A stretch of 64,000 bases of DNA. It comes from Harmothoe impar (taxonomy: Eukaryota > Annelida > Polychaeta > Phyllodocida > Polynoidae). The notes under the pieces were generated by a model. The model did no database searches. It was given only the letters and a program-made list of their open reading frames with translations, and was not told the origin of the DNA. Positions 1 through 11,593 of this stretch are shown piece after piece. How positions within the stretch are numbered: position 1 is the first letter of the stretch; each line of letters begins with the position of its first letter. Both the position numbers and the translations under genes were made by a program. The stretch is taken from the NCBI GenBank assembly GCA_947462335.1, contig OX381714.1, positions 18,820,618-18,884,617 on the forward strand, given 5' to 3'.

Positions 1-243
1 ATGAACATACTTGTCCTTTCATGCCATGCTGTGCACATAACGTACTTATGGTCTTTGTTTTTGGAGGAGCTTCCACGAATGAGCTGAGCAGCAGTATACC
101 TTTGATGACAGTATGATGTCTAAAGCCGTTATGATCACTTTCCTCCGTGATACACTAAAGTTATACAGAAAGGGGGCGGGGGGTAGTTTGACAGTACTGC
201 ATTGGTGAATCATGCCCCCCCCCCCCCATATAGGGTCGGAATG

Positions 244-351
244 AGGTATGCTGCATTGCAGCACTCACGAGCTACCCGAGGGCTGCATTCATGTATGATG
301 ACCTTAAGGGCACAGTGATTTAAGGTACTGTGCTGCCCTCAAAGGGTTAAC
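244..351. repeat. CCCTTTAAGG foldback family, partial copy
   Basis: The right arm reads GGCTGCATTCATGTATGATG followed by a ccttaagggcac stretch and a terminal CCTCAAAGGGTTAA. The same order of motifs recurs near 4.2, 8.1, 12.6, 13.0, 23.6 and 46.7 kb. No clear left arm is visible here, so this is probably a half copy. Confidence 0.5.
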
Positions 352-1830
352 GGAGGCTAATTCTATTATCATAAGGGTTATAAGCCTTTATTTTTAGAAT
401 CTTAGGTTGGATAAGTGCAGCAATAATGTTTAAAGTGGGGTTCAGTGTATTATTGTATCAATGAGTAGATTACTATTACTTCAACTGTTTAGCGTGATTT
501 GCTTGAGGTAAGGGCAGAATACTCTATATATGTACTAGGAGTACCTGAATAACAGGCCTACCCAAATAACTGCGAGACTAATCATGAATTAAAGATGTAA
601 AAATAGGTCTGCTTGTATGTCGGCTTTGTTGAATGCTTATTATAAATGCATTACACACAGACTTTGTGATATATATTAGGCCACTAAAAAGTGTAGTCAG
701 TTTCACCACGGGCATCATGGAAATCGTGCTTTGGAGATTCTTTGACGAAAAACATGTTAGAAGGGGACACATCTTATCTGCATATTTGGCATGAAATTAA
801 AACTTATGGTGTCACTAAGCGCTAGGAATAACTTGCATTATACCAACTTTTCGAGATCAATAAACTCTAAACTACTAAAATGTGTAAAGTCTACATTTCA
901 CTTAGTATATATTTTGGCTTCCAAGTAAAAAATAAATGAAAGATAAAAAAAAACTCTTCATACGTTATCCTCCTTGGTGATGAGAAACAACTTCTTTTTA
1001 TTTGAGTGGCCTTATCACAGCAATATTAGCCATTTAAAGTACTATCCAAAAATGCACTTTATATACCCTGAATAATACACTATAGAACTATGGATTGGAA
1101 TCAAATAGTCAGCACCTCTTATCATAGACAGCCGCGACAAAGGAAGCTATTACCTTAATGGTTATGCATTGCGGTAAGAGAAAGATCAACAATCAGCAGA
1201 CCTCATACCAAACTCTGGCCCACAGTCTGCCTCCCAATACCACAATCGTGGTCTGCCTATCAGACATCTACCCCGCTGATAGCACACACTGGGGCTGATA
1301 GCAATGAGGTGGGCGGCAAGGGGGTGAACAGGGTGGGCTTATCTAGACCACTATTTGTGTGACTGAGAACCCAATTCTAGTGTTTACTTTAGGCACAACT
1401 CACTCACTATAGTGAAGGCCGCACAGGGTAGTTGTATAATGTATACATACTAAGCCTGAGGATCATTGCTGGAGCAAGAAATGGTGTTTTGTTCATTTTC
1501 TTCATTGGATATTGACATGAAGGGAGATGATAGAAAATGCAAGGGATGGTGTGCAAATAGGGGAATTGCACTGTATGTCTGATTTGGAGGAAGCTGAAAG
1601 TGATGACACATCATTTTGTAACAATGCTCCTGGGGCAAAGGGCAAATAACAGACAATGGGATAACGTTGTCGATGAAAGCACTATACATCAATTTATGCA
1701 ATGAGCTATACACTATCATTCTAGAATTGTTGCTTCCTAATTAAATATTAAATGGGTAGATCTACAGCAAACTCTCAGACTTTATTCTGATCTGCAGAAA
1801 GGGCTAAGGACTGGTCTATTCTCTGATTCC
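352..1830. other. Non-coding AT-rich stretch
   Basis: I see no exon with family resemblance, no RNA gene and no clear terminal repeat. Short reading frames here are AT-rich and look random. It lies downstream of the visible UNC-93 exon on that gene's strand, so an unrecognised short exon or 3' UTR cannot be excluded. Confidence 0.4.
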
Positions 1831-2019
1831 CTAATAATGTCTAAGAATAGGAGCACCTCTGACACCTCATTAGCTCCTTCCTATGGCTGTGTGAGCACTG
1901 CACTACGTTATTGGTGCAGAAAGCAGGTGGTAGGAAGGAAGCTGGTAGACAGGCAGGTGGCAGGCACTAAGTATGGGTGTAGGAGACAGGGTAAGAGTGG
2001 CAGGTGGGGATGGTGGGTA

Positions 2020-2128
2020 CACTGTAAAACGTTGGTTGCCATTTTTCTACTGTAGGTGTACAGTTTGTAGAACCTACTGTAGATCTACAGTAGATCCTAC
2101 TGTGTATCTACACTAACTATTTACAGTG
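2020..2128. mobile_element. CACTGT MITE copy 1, TA target duplication
   Basis: A 109-bp element starts CACTGTAAA and ends TTTACAGTG, and is flanked on both sides by TA (2018-2019 and 2129-2130). The middle is rich in ACTGTAG/CTACAGT sub-palindromes. TA duplication points to a Tc1/mariner-type mobilising transposase; that assignment is inference. Related elements lie at 8739-8883 and 19407-19560. Confidence 0.65.
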
Positions 2129-2655
2129 TAGTAGGAGGGTGGGCAGTAGGAGGGTGGGCAATAGAAGGGTGGTCAGTGGAAGGGTGGGCAGTAGGAGGGT
2201 GGGCAGTAGGAGGGTGGGTAGTAGGAGGGTGGGTAGTAGAAGGATGGTCAGTGGAAGGGTGGGCAGTAGGGGGTGGGCAGTAGCAGGATGGGTAGTAGGA
2301 GGATGGGTAGTAGGAGGATGGGCAGTAGGAGAATGGGTAGTAGGAGGATGGGCAGTAGGAGGATGGGTAGTAGGAGAATGGGTAGTAGGAGGGTGGATAA
2401 TAGGAGGGGGTGGTAGAAGGATGGGCAGTAGGCTGGTGGGTAGAAGGATGGTGGGCAGTAGGGGGTGGGTAGTAGGAGGATGGGCAGTAGGAGGGTGGGC
2501 AGTAGGAGGGAGGGCAGTAGGAGGGTGGGCAGTAGGAGGGTGGGCAGTAGGAGGGTGGGCAGTAGGAGGATGGGCAGTAGGAGGGTGGGTAATAGGAGGC
2601 GGTAGTAGAAGGATGGGCAGTAGGATGATGGGCAATAGAAGGGTGGACATTATGA
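2129..2655. repeat. G-rich 15-bp minisatellite
   Basis: About 35 imperfect tandem copies of a 15-bp unit, best written GTGGGCAGTAGGAGG on the + strand. Because the unit is a multiple of three and lacks stops in several frames, it creates long spurious reading frames on both strands. The + strand is strongly purine/G-rich with repeated GGG runs and could form G-quadruplexes. It directly abuts the right end of the 2020-2128 MITE. Confidence 0.9.
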
Positions 2656-3378
2656 GAGTAGAAGGCAGCAGTTAGGTTGGGGTGGGAAGCATATGGGATG
2701 GGCAGTATATAGCTAACGGTACGAGGAGGAGGAGAAGAGGCAGTAGAACAGGGTGGGCAGTCTGTATACACAAGAGGGGTTGCGGCACAGGAGCCAATGC
2801 CACACGGGCGGAATGGACACTAAGAGGGTCGGTAAGAGGTTATTAACACAAACCCTGGTGTTTGCATAGAAGGCAGCAGACACAGGCACAACCTGTTATT
2901 GGACACAGGACCTGCTCAGTACCAGCTCAGTACCAGCTCAGTACCAGGGGGTCATTGCCCGTCCACAATTATCTCTATTTCCGGAGGCTCTTTGATGGAT
3001 ACTTTGTGGCCATGTGCTTAGTGAATGCAGCTCTGGTGTTAGCTGAGTGACACGGTTACTAGCGCAGTAATTAGTTAGTTATACCAGTGTTTCCATGTAG
3101 CATATGGTGGCAGTTAGCCATTTGGAAGCAACAGTGGCTTGGCTAAACCTGTATAGAAAGAGGTGAATATTTTAGAGTCAATGCTGGACTCTTGTAATGA
3201 GAATCCAGCATTCCCAGAGTGTAAGAGAGTCTAGCTATGCTGAACTCATTGTAGAGTCTGACAATGTTACAGTCTTACTCCTTTATGATCTGTCAATGCT
3301 GAACTCCCATAAGGAGAGTCTGGGATTATCGTTTTAGTGACACAGGGAGGGTCAGACTTGTTTCTTTCTCAGTATGCA
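2656..3378. other. Non-coding stretch, nothing recognised
   Basis: There is a short three-fold repeat of a CAGTACCAGCT word near 2916-2948 and paired AGTCTAG/TGTTA words near 3180-3350. No gene or defined element is visible. Confidence 0.35.
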
Positions 3379-3380
3379 TA

Positions 3381-3561
3381 CCGTATTCGACCTAATAAGC
3401 GCCCACCCCCTAATAAGCGCCCCCCCCCCCTTTTTGGGGCATCTTTAGACTGGAACAAAGGCTCAAATTTCACGATTTTATAGACAATTAAACTCTTAAG
3501 TACTAAAACGCCATAAAAATAATTTTATAAGCGCCCTGGGCGCTTATTACGTCGAATACGG
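3381..3561. mobile_element. MITE with CCGTATTCGACGTAATAAGCGC-type ends
   Basis: A 181-bp element has nearly identical inverted ends: CCGTATTCGACCTAATAAGC on the left and the complement of a GCTTATTACGTCGAATACGG end on the right. It is flanked by TA (3379-3380, 3562-3563). This resembles a TA-targeting Tc1/mariner-like MITE type that I recall as widespread in animals; the superfamily is inferred. A C-tract near 3410-3430 interrupts the left arm. Confidence 0.7.
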
Positions 3562-4210
3562 TATATATACTTATATGTTTCTATCTGTTTCATATATGTC
3601 TATGTGCCATGTAATGTACATATAGAATCTAGAATTAACAATGCATCTTCTGCAGCCTTCGCTTCCCATTTCCACAGCGCATTTCCCTTAGTCCATGCCT
3701 TGGGTACCCACCACCTCAGATTCCTAACTCACAACCTCACACAGTGGCACCTCCATCAGCCCACATGTGTTCAATTATATTTCAGACGCTTCTCCTTGCA
3801 AGTCCATGCCCTCGGCAGTGAGGGCTGACTCTATTATTAATGTCCATCTCATCATTCTCCTCTGACGTAGGCCCCTATGTGCACTTTCCTTCCAAAAGAG
3901 CATTATTCTACATTGCTCATTATTTTATCCTGCTCTCTCATTCATCTGAAGCCTTTTTCTCTTTTGTAATCGTGGGTAAAACAATGTTTTCTGAACGAAT
4001 TTCGTGAGTGGAGAAATAAAACCATACTTGGTGAGGTATGTTCGTTAACCTATCTGAGACATAATTATAAGTAAGAAATACCATCATAATGAACACCCAA
4101 ACGTGCTCGTTACCACAGTATTTCTAAGTGAAAACGTGGTCGTTTCTAAAGAGAAAAAGGCTCCAGTTTTCCAAAGCTTCTACCCCTTCCCACTCTGAGA
4201 CACGCCCATA

Positions 4211-4746
4211 ACCCTTTAACTATAACATAGTGCTTTAATGCAGTATGCCATGAATGCGAGTATTTCGCCAGTGCTGTATTCAAGCATCATGTCAATCCTA
4301 CAGGTCCGATACATTCCCAACTATTCTGCATGATACCCGAATGTATCCCTGATGAGTCGACTAACCATGGCTATTCACGGCTGCATTCATGATGACAACT
4401 TGGGTCACAGCAAATGAAAGCACTACATTGATATTCTTTGGCTCCCAAACTCAGTCACTATAGTCTAACCAAGTTAATCTCTCTTTTTTTGGCTCCCTAT
4501 ACGACCAACCTAGGTTAGTTAATATTGTCAGGTTGGTCAGTTCTCACCTTAGTCTCCTCCACTTCAGTGATCATTAGGCTAAGCCTTTTAAGAAAGGTAA
4601 TAGTCATAAGTTGTTTTGTCTCAGTCATTTTTGAATAGCACTTGGTCATGGCTGACCAATGTCCCTATGACTAACCTGGGATAGCCACTTCAGACTAAGG
4701 GCCGGGGCATTTAGATTTTCAGTGTATGCGGCCTATGAAGGGTTCA
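4211..4746. mobile_element. CCCTTTAAGG foldback with nested core (copy b)
   Basis: The outer element begins ACCCTTTAAC, carries the family words ATGCCATGAATGCGAG and GCTGCATTCATGATGACA, and ends GCGGCCTATGAAGGGTT. From about 4427 to 4735 it is interrupted by a core bounded by TTTGGCTCCC and AGGGCCGGGGC, with GGTTGGTC/GACCAACC words inside. The same core, in opposite orientation and at the same outer-element position, is present at 13197-13505. Confidence 0.55.
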
Positions 4747-7700
4747 TCTGAACCTGCCACCTCCATATACATACAGCTGTAGCGGCCAATAAGGTTAAGG
4801 AGGTTGATAGCAGCAGTTCCCCTCGGCCATCAAGCAGGAGCTGCTCCCCATCCTGCCCACCATCAGCTCTGACTTGCTCAAGGTCGATAGGGAGCGCCCC
4901 GGCCGACAGTCCAATTCCCTGGCACGAAGGGATTGGGTATATCATGATGACCATCCAGGAATAGTTTTATTTGCGACCTCTCCTGTACTTTATTAACCCG
5001 CCTTTGTCACGGAGGTGACACATCAGGACTATGGGGGAGGTGGGTGTCTTATATAAGCAGCAATGTGTCAATGGCAAGGTAGAAAAACCTGGAGTCAACC
5101 CACCAGCAGTCCTTTCATTTTGATACCCCTATACAATGCGAATTGTATGGACAATGTGACATAGGAAACAAATATTTATGTATTTATGCATAATGTATGT
5201 ACATTTGTATATGCACGTGTATGCGCCTATACCTGTTATATGATATAGTTATATAAGGCCAGTATAGGCAAGGGACCACATAAGCTATTGGACACGTCTT
5301 TAATGCAAAGGCTGGTTGAAATACTAATCACCGTATGAAAGTCAGCCTTAAAACCACTAAAATAGCTGATCAATCATTTTGAGCCACTAAATATAAATAA
5401 GCCTTAAAATTGATGGTAACGTCAGAATAATAGTGACTGTCAATTTAACTTTAAATATTCAGCATCCATTGTTAGTGATTTTCTGCTTTTTATTAGGATT
5501 TCCCCATAACAGAGTTCAGTTAAAACATACTAGGTTGCCATGTTCACTACATGACCAGTGACTAAATGCGTTACATGGAGTTAAAGCTGCTATGCTACCT
5601 CAGATATAAGAAGGAAAGGGTAATACCATAATCTGAGATGAAGATGAGGAAAAGATAGGTTTGAGTGTGCCAACTTGAATAGCAGCTTTAACACTAGTTT
5701 ACAGCTAGACCTGTTACACGGAGGCCTGACCACAGGCTGGGGCCACCAGACCACAACTCCTGCTCACAAGTCTTTAACATGACGTTAATCACTCTAATTG
5801 GCTAATTGGCTAAAAGGGGAAAGGTCAGAACATGGTGACTGAAAATACAACTAAAGAGTTTCAGGAATAACCTCCACTCCTGAGACTTGTGGAGAAGTGG
5901 CTGTAAACGGTAAATAAAGACAAAGACATGCCACACACGACCTGGTGTATTATTGGCCCGACGGCTTCGTCTCTTGGTCATGCCTGGCATGGTAATATGA
6001 AACAGGAAGTCCACCAAAACCATTGACACCTGTCTGTTTCTGCACCTGGTTTTGTTGTGATGGCCTTTTGTTGTGTAACTGATAACAGTTTATTTCCCAT
6101 GGTATTCATTACACATGGCGTGTTGTGCACCAGCTCACAGAATTTGTGTTGGAATGCAGAGTATTCAGTATATCAGGGTACATTAAGCCGCAGAACAGTT
6201 GGCTTCGAGTGCCTCAAACTCTAATGGACAATACATGTAGTCTGTGTTTAATCTTACAAGCTGTATATGGCTCTCAGTTATATCGTTTTTCAAAATGATG
6301 AAGGGGCTTTTCATCTCAAACTCCCCATTCTAAAGGTGTGAACACAATTGAACACATTGATGCAAATATGGGTGCTGGCTTGTCAACATGGACGAAGTAT
6401 GAGGGTCCTAAGTACATTGTTGTGTCCAGTATGTATTGGATCCATAACATTGAACTATGACATTGTCCCAAATTGATGCAACATTCCTGGATATATATAT
6501 ACACACTGTATAGCTACTTCTATAGTGTAAACACATGCAGAGCCTTCTCTCCAACATATCATACTGCTTATACCAGTGTATACCAATACATTATATTCCC
6601 TCTCACTTTATAGCTGGAGGGTTGGTTGGGTAATACCATTATACTGTGCCAGTCCTGGCTAAGGCGCATGAATAATGTATGAGCATGAATAAACGTCCCG
6701 CGTCTCTAACAGTATGTCATTTAGAAATGGCAGACAAGCTAGAAATAACCATTCAATACATCATCATGTTATATTGATCATTGGATCATCAAGTGTCCCA
6801 GTGAAAGGAGGGCTCCTTTGAGGCAAAAAGAACTTCATACATGAGAGGAATGACTAGTAAATTTGATTGAAGATTGATTAATGTTTACATTATAAACTGC
6901 ATTGTATTATTCTCCCTCTTCAGCAAATCAGTTGCTTTCTGTTAATATAAATGTCACCTCAAAGTGCAATTGCCTATTTGATATCTGGAGATGAAAAGGC
7001 CAGTTTTCTAGCACATCTGCTGATATTTTGTGGGGGAAAAAAGTAAAAAAAAGTTGACCTTTATGCTTGAATGTCTCCCAGTTTGATGAGTCTGCCCCCA
7101 CGATGGCAGGACGGACAATTCCATATCACGTGACTATGTGAGGCACAAGAAGTGAAGAGCTATTTTTAGCACGGTGAGTAACTCACTTGGTCTGCGGACT
7201 GAGCAGCTCGTCTGATTGGCCTTTTGGTGCCTTTTAACGAGACCACTCACACGGGGTCATCATGCTGCCGCCTCGTCAGACCTACCTCCACGGGCTATCA
7301 CTCACCTAACTCAGTCACTTAGCGACTGATCCTGCTACACGACTCACCTAGGGAGCGCTCATTTTTTTGTAACAACAGTGGGTCGGGGGAGTAGGTTTTT
7401 TGAAAGAGTGCAAAGTTAATTTTCTTCCATATTTTCCTGGCCTTCCCTTAGGAGCGTTTCAATTATCCCCGGCTGGCCCCTATCATGGATAGTAAAAAGA
7501 TAATGAACTTTCCTTTGAACACTCAAGAGGGGTCCAAATTCATTTCCCCTCTACCCCTTAAAGGGATACAGACCCCCCCCTCCCCCCACCATCACCACCA
7601 ATCCATCATTTAGCCCTCTCTCTCCACGTTGTTAAAGATGACATCGCGCATAGTAATGCAATCAAATAAGTTTGTTTGTTTTTAAGAGGCGAGTATTTGG

Positions 7701-8058
7701 CTGAGGTATGTCTGACAGTTGGCTGACCTGCAGTAGTCTCAAGTGTTAATTCAAGAACCAATAACTGAGGGATAAGAACCATACGAAATATACTGTATGA
7801 TACTCCGTTCACAACAACAATACCACGTCCCTAGTAAATAAAATAACATTTAAATGTATAATGCATCTAGAATAGTTCTGTCCCATTTTCATATATGCTC
7901 CACTGCTTTCTAATCCCTCCCCTGTATGTGCCTCCAGCTGGTACGCAGCAGCATTGACACCGTGTACAGTACATACATGTAGCAGGGCCAAGTCCAATAT
8001 GTAGCATCAACCCGACATCCCAATCGTTGCTACCTGTCCACATATATCTCGCAGGGAT
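4747..8058. other. Non-coding stretch between foldback elements
   Basis: About 3.3 kb without a supported gene. A GC-richer patch at 4760-4955 has a minus-strand reading frame of 73 codons but no recognised similarity or splice context. A block near 7120-7340 is also GC-richer and holds TCACTTGG/ACTCACC words. No clear inverted-repeat element was found here. Confidence 0.35.
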
Positions 8059-8286
8059 AACCCTTTAAGGACGACATACTGCTTTAACATGACATACATA
8101 GGCATGATGCATGAACACATGGATGCAGCCATAGTGAATACTACGCCAGTGCTGCACGAATGCATCTCCCATAGAGTCGACTTGATGGATGCATGCATCA
8201 TACCGACCCTGTAGAGTCGACCTGATGCATGGATGCAGTGCAATGGGAACTTGCACCATGACGACACATAGTACTTTAAGGGCAAC
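8059..8286. repeat. CCCTTTAAGG foldback family copy c
   Basis: Begins AACCCTTTAAGGACGACA and ends GTACTTTAAGGGCAAC, about 228 bp. Internally it repeats ATGCATG and GATGCAG words and an AGAGTCGAC word twice, as seen in the other family copies. Copies are diverged, so the family is old. Confidence 0.6.
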
Positions 8287-8738
8287 ATTGGTTCACTAAT
8301 AATGCTTGCTTCATAGAAGGCATTTCGTGATAGGAATAGCTATACACGATAACAATGAGGATCATGATTTAGAAACGTCTGTTATGATTCCGACCTGGGG
8401 ACTCCCGTAGACTGCTATGTGACATGAGTGGCTGTGAGTAGTGTATGGGGATGGGTGTTTGTATCAGGCTCGTTAATGGGACATGGCATGCGGAGTACCA
8501 GTAGGTGCCCACTGTGGTATTAATACCAACCACTGGAAAGGTACACGGGGTGCTGTATTTCTCAACTAAGGGACCTGAGTAGCATTATACACAATACTAT
8601 CTATGAGTTTACCTAGTATCACCTGGACCTCTGTCAACATTGACACTATACACATTCATTGTTGACAACCGCATGTAGTAAACCAAACTGCTTAAAGTGT
8701 CAAATCTCAATAGCACAAACGTAACTTCTGGTAGTGCA

Positions 8739-8883
8739 CACTGTAAATCGTGCAGCAAAAAATAGTCCTTTTATACTGTAAACCAACTGTATATATTCTA
8801 CTGTCCATGTACAATAATACCGTAGTATATACTATAAAACTACAGTTACTTGTACTGGTCAGCTACATTTACTTCTAACAGTG
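8739..8883. mobile_element. CACTGT MITE copy 2 (decayed)
   Basis: A 145-bp element starts CACTGTAAA and ends TTCTAACAGTG followed by TA. The right side shares CTACAGTTACTT and CAGCTACA words with the perfect palindrome at 19407-19560, and the left side shares GTGCAGC and CTTTTATACTGTA. The left flank is CA rather than TA, so the duplication is decayed or the boundary has mutated. Confidence 0.5.
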
Positions 8884-8925
8884 TATAGGTTTACTTGACT
8901 ATCGATCGAAACTAGCCCCACTTAC

Positions 8926-11593
8926 CTGTCATGAATATCATGAAGAAGATGCCAAACATGCGGGCTATAACGACATCGGGCATGTCATCCCCCCACTTAG
9001 CGTACTCTATCCCTGTAACTGTAAAGTACGTGCACTGTGCCGTCCACAGGGGCGCCCAGCCCGTGCCCATCACCACCGCGCTGGGGATGAGCGTGGCCCA
9101 GGTGGGGTGCAGGTTGGACATGATCCAAAGCATGAAACACGCCATGGAGGCCACGATGGTCCACTTACAGCCCAGGAGCTGGATTAAGGCCTTAGGGAGC
9201 AGGAGGCAGGAGACGGCTATGGCCGTGAAGTTGGCGCACAAGCTGAACACCCCCAGCTGCCGGTTTAAGCTGCTCTGGAGGAGAGTCAGCCCGGAGGTGG
9301 CCGAGAAGAGCGACACGAAGGCAAAACTTAAGATGAGCGTGTTCTTGGCGAATTTCCACTTCCGCTTCCGCCGCTGCTTCCGGCGTCGATGCAGCTCCTC
9401 CAGGTCGATAGCCTGGAGACCCCCCGCGACGCCGCTGTCGCCGTCCTCCTCCATGTAGCTGCGCGCGCTGCCGCGCCGGTCGTCGTCGTCCTCTAGGACC
9501 GTATCCGCTGCCGACGTCGCGCACCGGAAGTTGCCGTCCGCAGCGTTGACGTCGTTTTCGCCGCCGCCGTCGTCGGCGAGCTGGACGCGCACGACGGGGA
9601 TACTGGAGTAGCCGCCGCCCCTGGAGGAGGAGGCCGGGTTGGCGTGGTTCCGGCTACTGGAGGAGCCTGTTGAGGCCGGGTAGTGGTCCTGGAGGGGCGG
9701 GGGTGACAGGGTGAGCGGGGATGGAGGCGGGGTGGCCTGCTGCTGGTAGGTAGGAGGGTCAGGAGGAGTGGTCAGGCCCGTGGTCAGCAGTAAGCCACCT
9801 CCAGGCGCCGAGTGAGATCGGTCAGTGCGGCGACGGGGGGAGGAACAGGAGGAGGGAGGGTGGTGGTCATCACCATACTGGTCATCGTCACCGTGCGGGG
9901 CACTGAGTAGCCGCCCCCGCCTCCCGACACCCACCTCCCCGCTCACAGCGTCCTCCAGCACGCCCACCCTGGAGTAGTGACAATTACCCCCTCCCCCCAT
10001 GCGGCGGTACCCACCCCCTGGAGGCGATTGTTCTGCTGTTGATACCTCCATTAGCGCACTGCCTGCTGTTAGCAGACGCTCCACGGCAGCGCTACTCAGC
10101 CCGACCTGCTCTCCTCCAGTGTTTGGACAGTGACCAGGGTGACCACCATTGTTGCCGTAGTCACCATTGTTGTTACCATGGATACAGCCTCTTGTACCCC
10201 CTCCTCCTGGGCTTCCTCCTGAGTGGTGGTGTTGGCGGCGCTGGTCCCCTCCAGGATTACTACTACTCCTCCTGGTGCTGTCCGACAAGAGGGACGCCCC
10301 GAGTAGGTAGGAGGAGGAGGAGTGCGCCGCGTCTGCCGGAGCCACATTCTCCTCCAGGGCGCCGCGACCGGAACCGGAAGTACGACCGGAAGCCTGCTCT
10401 CTAGGTACAGACCCTGGATGAGGAGTAACTGGCAGAGGGTAATCCCCGGTGGTGAGTCCAGGTACTCCAGGTGAAGCAGGAGGAGGTCTCCCTCCTCCTC
10501 CAGTGCCTGCCGCTACACAGCTCCAGGTGCCTTCCTCCTGTTGTGGCCGTGGAGGAGATACAGGTGAAGTGAGACGGTCCCCACTGGCAGCAATCTGAGT
10601 GCCTCCTCTACAGCAGGCAGCCTGTCCTCCTGTAGCCCCCAGCTCCTCCTGTGTGTCCAGCACACCTGTAGAGGCAGAGCCTGGAGCAGTGTCTAACACC
10701 TGCCTGCTCGGCCCCCACTCCCTGGAGGAGGAGGATGAGCAGTGGGAGGAGGTAGAGCACTTATTGGGCTCATCTAAGCTTACCACTGCTGTCAAGTCGC
10801 TGCTGCTGCACTCCACCACATCCCAGCTGCCACAGCCGCCAAACTCGGCCGACGACCTTTCCTCCAGGGTCTGTTGGTCCTCCAGTGAGTCCCTGCTGCT
10901 CCTCCTGCGCCGCGGCCTGCCGTAATCGTCAGTAGAGCCCATCTTCTTTAACTTGTCTCTCCTGTGTGCTCCTGACGGCCTGGTTGTGTCACCACTGCAT
11001 GGCCTCCTGCCAGCCCCTCTTCCTGCTCCAGGAGGTGAGGTATGAGCGCGGCTTAAAGCCTCCTCCATGGTGTTACTATTAAGGCCCGTGCGCTGGGGCG
11101 GAGCGGCGCTGGTGGAGTACTGTGGGTGTTGGTGGGAGTGGTAGGGTCCTCGGTGAGGCGGCAGGGGTGGCTGGTAGTCTGCACTAGGGTGGTGGGGGTA
11201 GTTATAAAGGGGTTCCTCCTGGTCCTCCTCCAGTGGGGTTTGTGGGGATAGGGCTTGTAGGTCTGGGTTGTAGGTCTGTATGTGGTGGTGGTGGAGGTGG
11301 AGGTGGTAATGGTTACAGGTGGAGTGATAAGGGTCCACTTCTCTACCTGATGGTAACCTCTCATCATGATACCCTGGAGAGGCAATATGTCTATTGGGGT
11401 CTTCACCTGTCTTCTCACCTGTCCTATCGTATATTGGCATCCTCCTGTACCCCAAGCCCCTAGCCTCCTCACCATTAACACTGGAGTATAAGACCTCAGG
11501 TCCCCCATTGTAGTGCCCACTCTCCTCTGGTCGCCGGGCACAGTGGCCTCTGCCAACCCTGTATGGGGCCTGGTAGTAGGATCCCTCCTCCAT
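8926..11593 (-). CDS. UNC-93-like MFS protein, large 5' coding exon (partial gene)
   Basis: The frame opens at an ATG at 11593, with in-frame TAG and TGA about nine codons upstream, and runs about 890 codons to a splice donor (GACAG|GTAAG, exon end 8926, phase 1). Residues from about 748 match the UNC-93 family: a first membrane segment after a RRRKQRRKRKWK basic stretch, the LQSSLN motif (about 772-777), then roughly three more membrane segments and the GWAPLWTAQCTYFT loop, ending in FGIFFMIFMTG. This is about half of the 11-12 segment fold; the rest must be in later exons, which I could not find between 1 and 8925. UNC-93 proteins regulate potassium channels in worms, and vertebrate UNC93B1 traffics Toll-like receptors; the role here is unknown. 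The first ~747 residues are low-complexity (Ser, Gly, Pro, His, acidic runs; a His cluster at 90-104) and have no counterpart in typical ~450-700 aa members. The exon is far more GC-rich than its surroundings. Confidence 0.85.

Noticed and set aside
2117..2771. Long Pro/Thr/His and Gly/Val/Arg reading frames on both strands
   Set aside because: They are by-products of a 15-bp tandem repeat with no stops; no start context or family similarity.
4733..4954. GC-richer 73-codon minus-strand frame as a possible UNC-93 downstream exon
   Set aside because: The sequence does not resemble the UNC-93 second half in any frame and no convincing splice borders were seen.
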